From the NCBI RefSeq assembly GCF_028389875.1, contig NC_084687.1, positions 3,198,157 to 3,262,156 of the forward strand: a stretch of 64,000 bases of DNA. The letters are read 5' to 3'. Under the pieces are notes generated by a model, which saw only the letters and a program-made list of their open reading frames with translations, did no database searches and was not told the DNA's origin. Source of the DNA: Rhea pennata (taxonomy: Eukaryota > Chordata > Aves > Rheiformes > Rheidae). The first letter of the stretch is position 1. Each line of letters starts with the position of its first letter. Both the position numbers and the translations under genes were made by a program. Positions 62,014 to 64,000 of this stretch are shown piece by piece.

Positions 62014-64000
62014 ATGCTGCTCTCCAAGATCAACTCGCTGGCCCATCTGCGCTCGGGGCCCGGCGGGGAGCTGCACGCGGCCAAGCTGCAGCCAGGTGAG
62101 GCCCGGTTCGGTCCGGCTCGAGCCGGTCCGGCACGCGTGGAGTAGTGGGGGGGGGGGGGGGGGAGAGAGAGGAAGGATTTGTCCCGGTTGGGCTCGGCTC
62201 GGCGCGGTCCCGCGGCGGCGGCGTGCTGACGGCGCTGCCTCGCCCGCAGGCAAGGAGAAGGAGCCGCTGGAGAAGCTGTACCAGGTGGGCCCGCTGCTGG
62301 GCAGCGGCGGCTTCGGCTCGGTCTACTCGGGCGTCCGCCTCTCCGACAGCGCCCCGGTAAGTGCCGGGTCGGGGGCCGGGACCGGGGAGGTGGGGGGGAG
62401 CCTGGCCCGGCCCGGCTCGGCTCGGCTCAGCCCGGCGCTCCCCTTGCCTTGCAGGTGGCCATCAAGCACGTGGCGCGGGACCGCATCTCCGAGTGGGGCG
62501 AGCTGGTGAGTACCGGGGGGCACCGGGAGTTATTGGGGGGACGGGGGGGGGGGGCAGCACAGCCCGGTGCAGCGGCGCTGACGGCGGCTCTGCCCCCCCC
62601 CCCCCTTTTCGCCCCCTTTCTCCCGCCCCACAGCCCGGCGGCACCCGCGTGCCCATGGAGATCCTGCTGCTGAAGAAGGTGGGCTGCGGCTTCCGCGGGG
62701 TCATCCGCCTCCTCGACTGGTTCGAGCGGCCCGACAGCTTCGTGCTGGTGCTGGAGCGGCCCGAGCCCGTGCAGGACCTCTTCGACTTCATCACGGAGCG
62801 CGGCGCCCTGCCCGAGGAGCTGGCGCGGGGGCTCTTCCGCCAGGTGCTGGAGGCCGTGCGGCACTGCCACAGCTGCGGCGTCCTGCACCGCGACATCAAG
62901 GACGAGAACATCCTCGTCGACCTCGCCACCGGCGAGCTCAAGCTCATCGACTTCGGCTCCGGCGCCCTCCTCAAGGACACGGTCTACACGGATTTCGACG
63001 GTGAGTGCGCGCAACCCCGGCTTGCGGCCGGCTGCGCTGCGAAGTTTTTATTATTATTATTATTATTATTATTTATTTTATTTCGTTGCGTTTTCTCACC
63101 GGCCGCGTGTTGTTAAACAGGAGCGGGCGCCTGGCCCTGCTGGCAGCCTCAGCCCAAACACCCAACCTGCTGGGGGGGGGGGGAGGGCAACCCTACAAAA
63201 ACAAACCGCCCCCCTGGGCGTGGGGGGGTTGCAAAACCTGGGCACGGGGCCCGTTTGCTTTGCAGCTGTGGAAGGGCTTGGGCTGCTCCGCACTGCTTGT
63301 TTGCCTGGGCTTTTTTTTTTTTCCCCCAGTGGGGGTGCAGGGTTTTTCCCCTCTCCCTTGGGTGTTTTTTCTTTTTTATTTTTTTCCTTTATTATTTTTT
63401 TTTCTCGCATGTAACGGTCGGGGCCCCGGGCCTTCCCCGGGCCAGTGCTGCCCCCTTCCGGCACCGGCGGATTTTTTTTTTACAACCTAAAGTTTGTAAA
63501 CAAGAGTCACGTGGTGGCGGGCGGGTCGCACGGATCCCGGTGTCCCCTCCCCCCACCTCCCTACCCCCCCCCCACCCCAGGGTCCTAGTGCATTGGGGCG
63601 CCCAGGCAGGGGCCCGTGCCCCTGCGGCTCCCCACAGGGTTTGGGAGCGGGCTGCATCGCCCCGCATGCCGCTTTGCACCCGGCGGGTTGCGGCGCGTGG
63701 GGAAGCGCCTTCGCTCTGTGTGCCGGGAAGGTTCGGTGGCAGCTGCCGGTCCCCGCGCCCGGCGGTGACACTGCTGTTGCTAAACAACAGCCGGGAGGTG
63801 CGAACCTCACCATCGATCGTGTCTGCGAGGTGGAGATGCCGCAGTGTCAATTGGGGTGAAAGCGGCTGGAACTAGCCTCATGACATTAAATACAAACGTT
63901 TCCTCCCCGGCACTGGCTCGTGCCGATGCTCTGAGGGATGCCGGCTCTTCCCCGTGTGACGAGTCCCTCTGGTCTCTTGCAGGCACCAGGGTGTATAGTC
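62014..64000 (+). CDS. PIM1: Serine/threonine kinase PIM1 (3' part beyond window)
   Basis: PIM1 is a constitutively active, cytokine-induced serine/threonine kinase that promotes survival and cell-cycle progression (known targets include BAD and CDKN1A). Exons: 62014-62095, 62250-62356, 62455-62505, 62634-63000, then the first 18 bases of exon 5 from 63983. Junctions are GT-AG and phases join. Visible residues: Gly-loop GSGGFGSV (45-52), VAIK lysine 67, Glu 89, hinge ERPEP (121-125) with the family-specific Pro 123 that removes a hinge hydrogen bond to ATP, HRD (165-167), DIKDEN (167-172) and DFG (186-188). Numbering matches human PIM1 residue for residue at these sites. [13 protein letters not shown] and the position beside FGD2 and MTCH1 favour PIM1 over PIM2 or PIM3. 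The ATG matches that of the short isoform (33 kDa in mammals). A CUG-initiated longer form is known in mammals. Exons 5 and 6 lie past the window end. Confidence 0.97.
63043..63075. repeat. (ATT)n microsatellite in PIM1 intron 4
   Basis: About ten ATT units 40 bases inside intron 4, followed by T-rich sequence. Confidence 0.93.

Noticed and set aside
59936-62509. 857-codon plus-strand open frame over the PIM1 promoter
   Set aside because: It is out of frame with PIM1, reads through its splice sites and is made of CA-repeat and CpG-island translation.
62014-63000. PIM3 or PIM2 instead of PIM1
   Set aside because: The N-terminus [19 protein letters not shown] and [16 protein letters not shown] fit PIM1 best, and the FGD2-MTCH1 neighbourhood is that of PIM1.

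Overview
The window is nuclear DNA from a sauropsid vertebrate, most likely a bird micro-chromosome. The reasons are the three conserved vertebrate genes in compact form (introns mostly 0.1-3.5 kb), the very high and uneven GC content, long G/C homopolymers, GC-rich minisatellites and a CR1 LINE 3' end of the chicken type. The gene order, MTCH1 on the minus strand, then FGD2 and PIM1 on the plus strand, is the order and orientation on human chromosome 6p21.2. This supports orthology rather than paralogy.

Layout. 1-7.6 kb: moderate-GC DNA with no recognised gene. 7.6-13.1 kb: a very large CpG-island-like block with promoter-type motifs (two YY1-like sites, one full CRE palindrome) but no coding exon I can recognise. 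13.1-16.8 kb: nothing recognised. 16.8-28.6 kb: MTCH1 (minus), 12 coding exons, 331 residues, every splice junction and phase read directly. 28.6-33.0 kb: MTCH1 GC-box promoter, a CR1 fragment and the upstream region of FGD2. 33.0-40.5 kb: FGD2 (plus), 15 coding exons, 621 residues from the chosen ATG, with DH, PH, FYVE and PH domains and a polyadenylation signal. 40.5-61.6 kb: a 21-kb, extremely GC-rich interval without a recognised gene. It holds a 1.9-kb minisatellite of about 48 x 40-bp units, a 0.7-kb minisatellite of 19-bp units, several shorter tandem repeats and motif clusters that could be PIM1 regulatory DNA. 61.6-64.0 kb: PIM1 (plus) promoter and exons 1-4, plus the first 18 bases of exon 5, cut by the window end.

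The three genes do not form a pathway. MTCH1 is a mitochondrial outer-membrane member of the carrier superfamily, FGD2 is a Cdc42 exchange factor that binds phosphoinositides on endosomes and ruffles, and PIM1 is a cytokine-induced serine/threonine kinase. MTCH1 and FGD2 are head to head, with start codons about 4.4 kb apart.

I found no convincing new biological system. The most useful leads are the orphan 5.5-kb CpG-island block, the stop-free proline-rich leader in frame with PIM1, and the repeat and motif architecture between FGD2 and PIM1. The very long open frames on both strands at 42.2-44.5 kb and 47.5-48.6 kb are products of stop-free tandem repeats.
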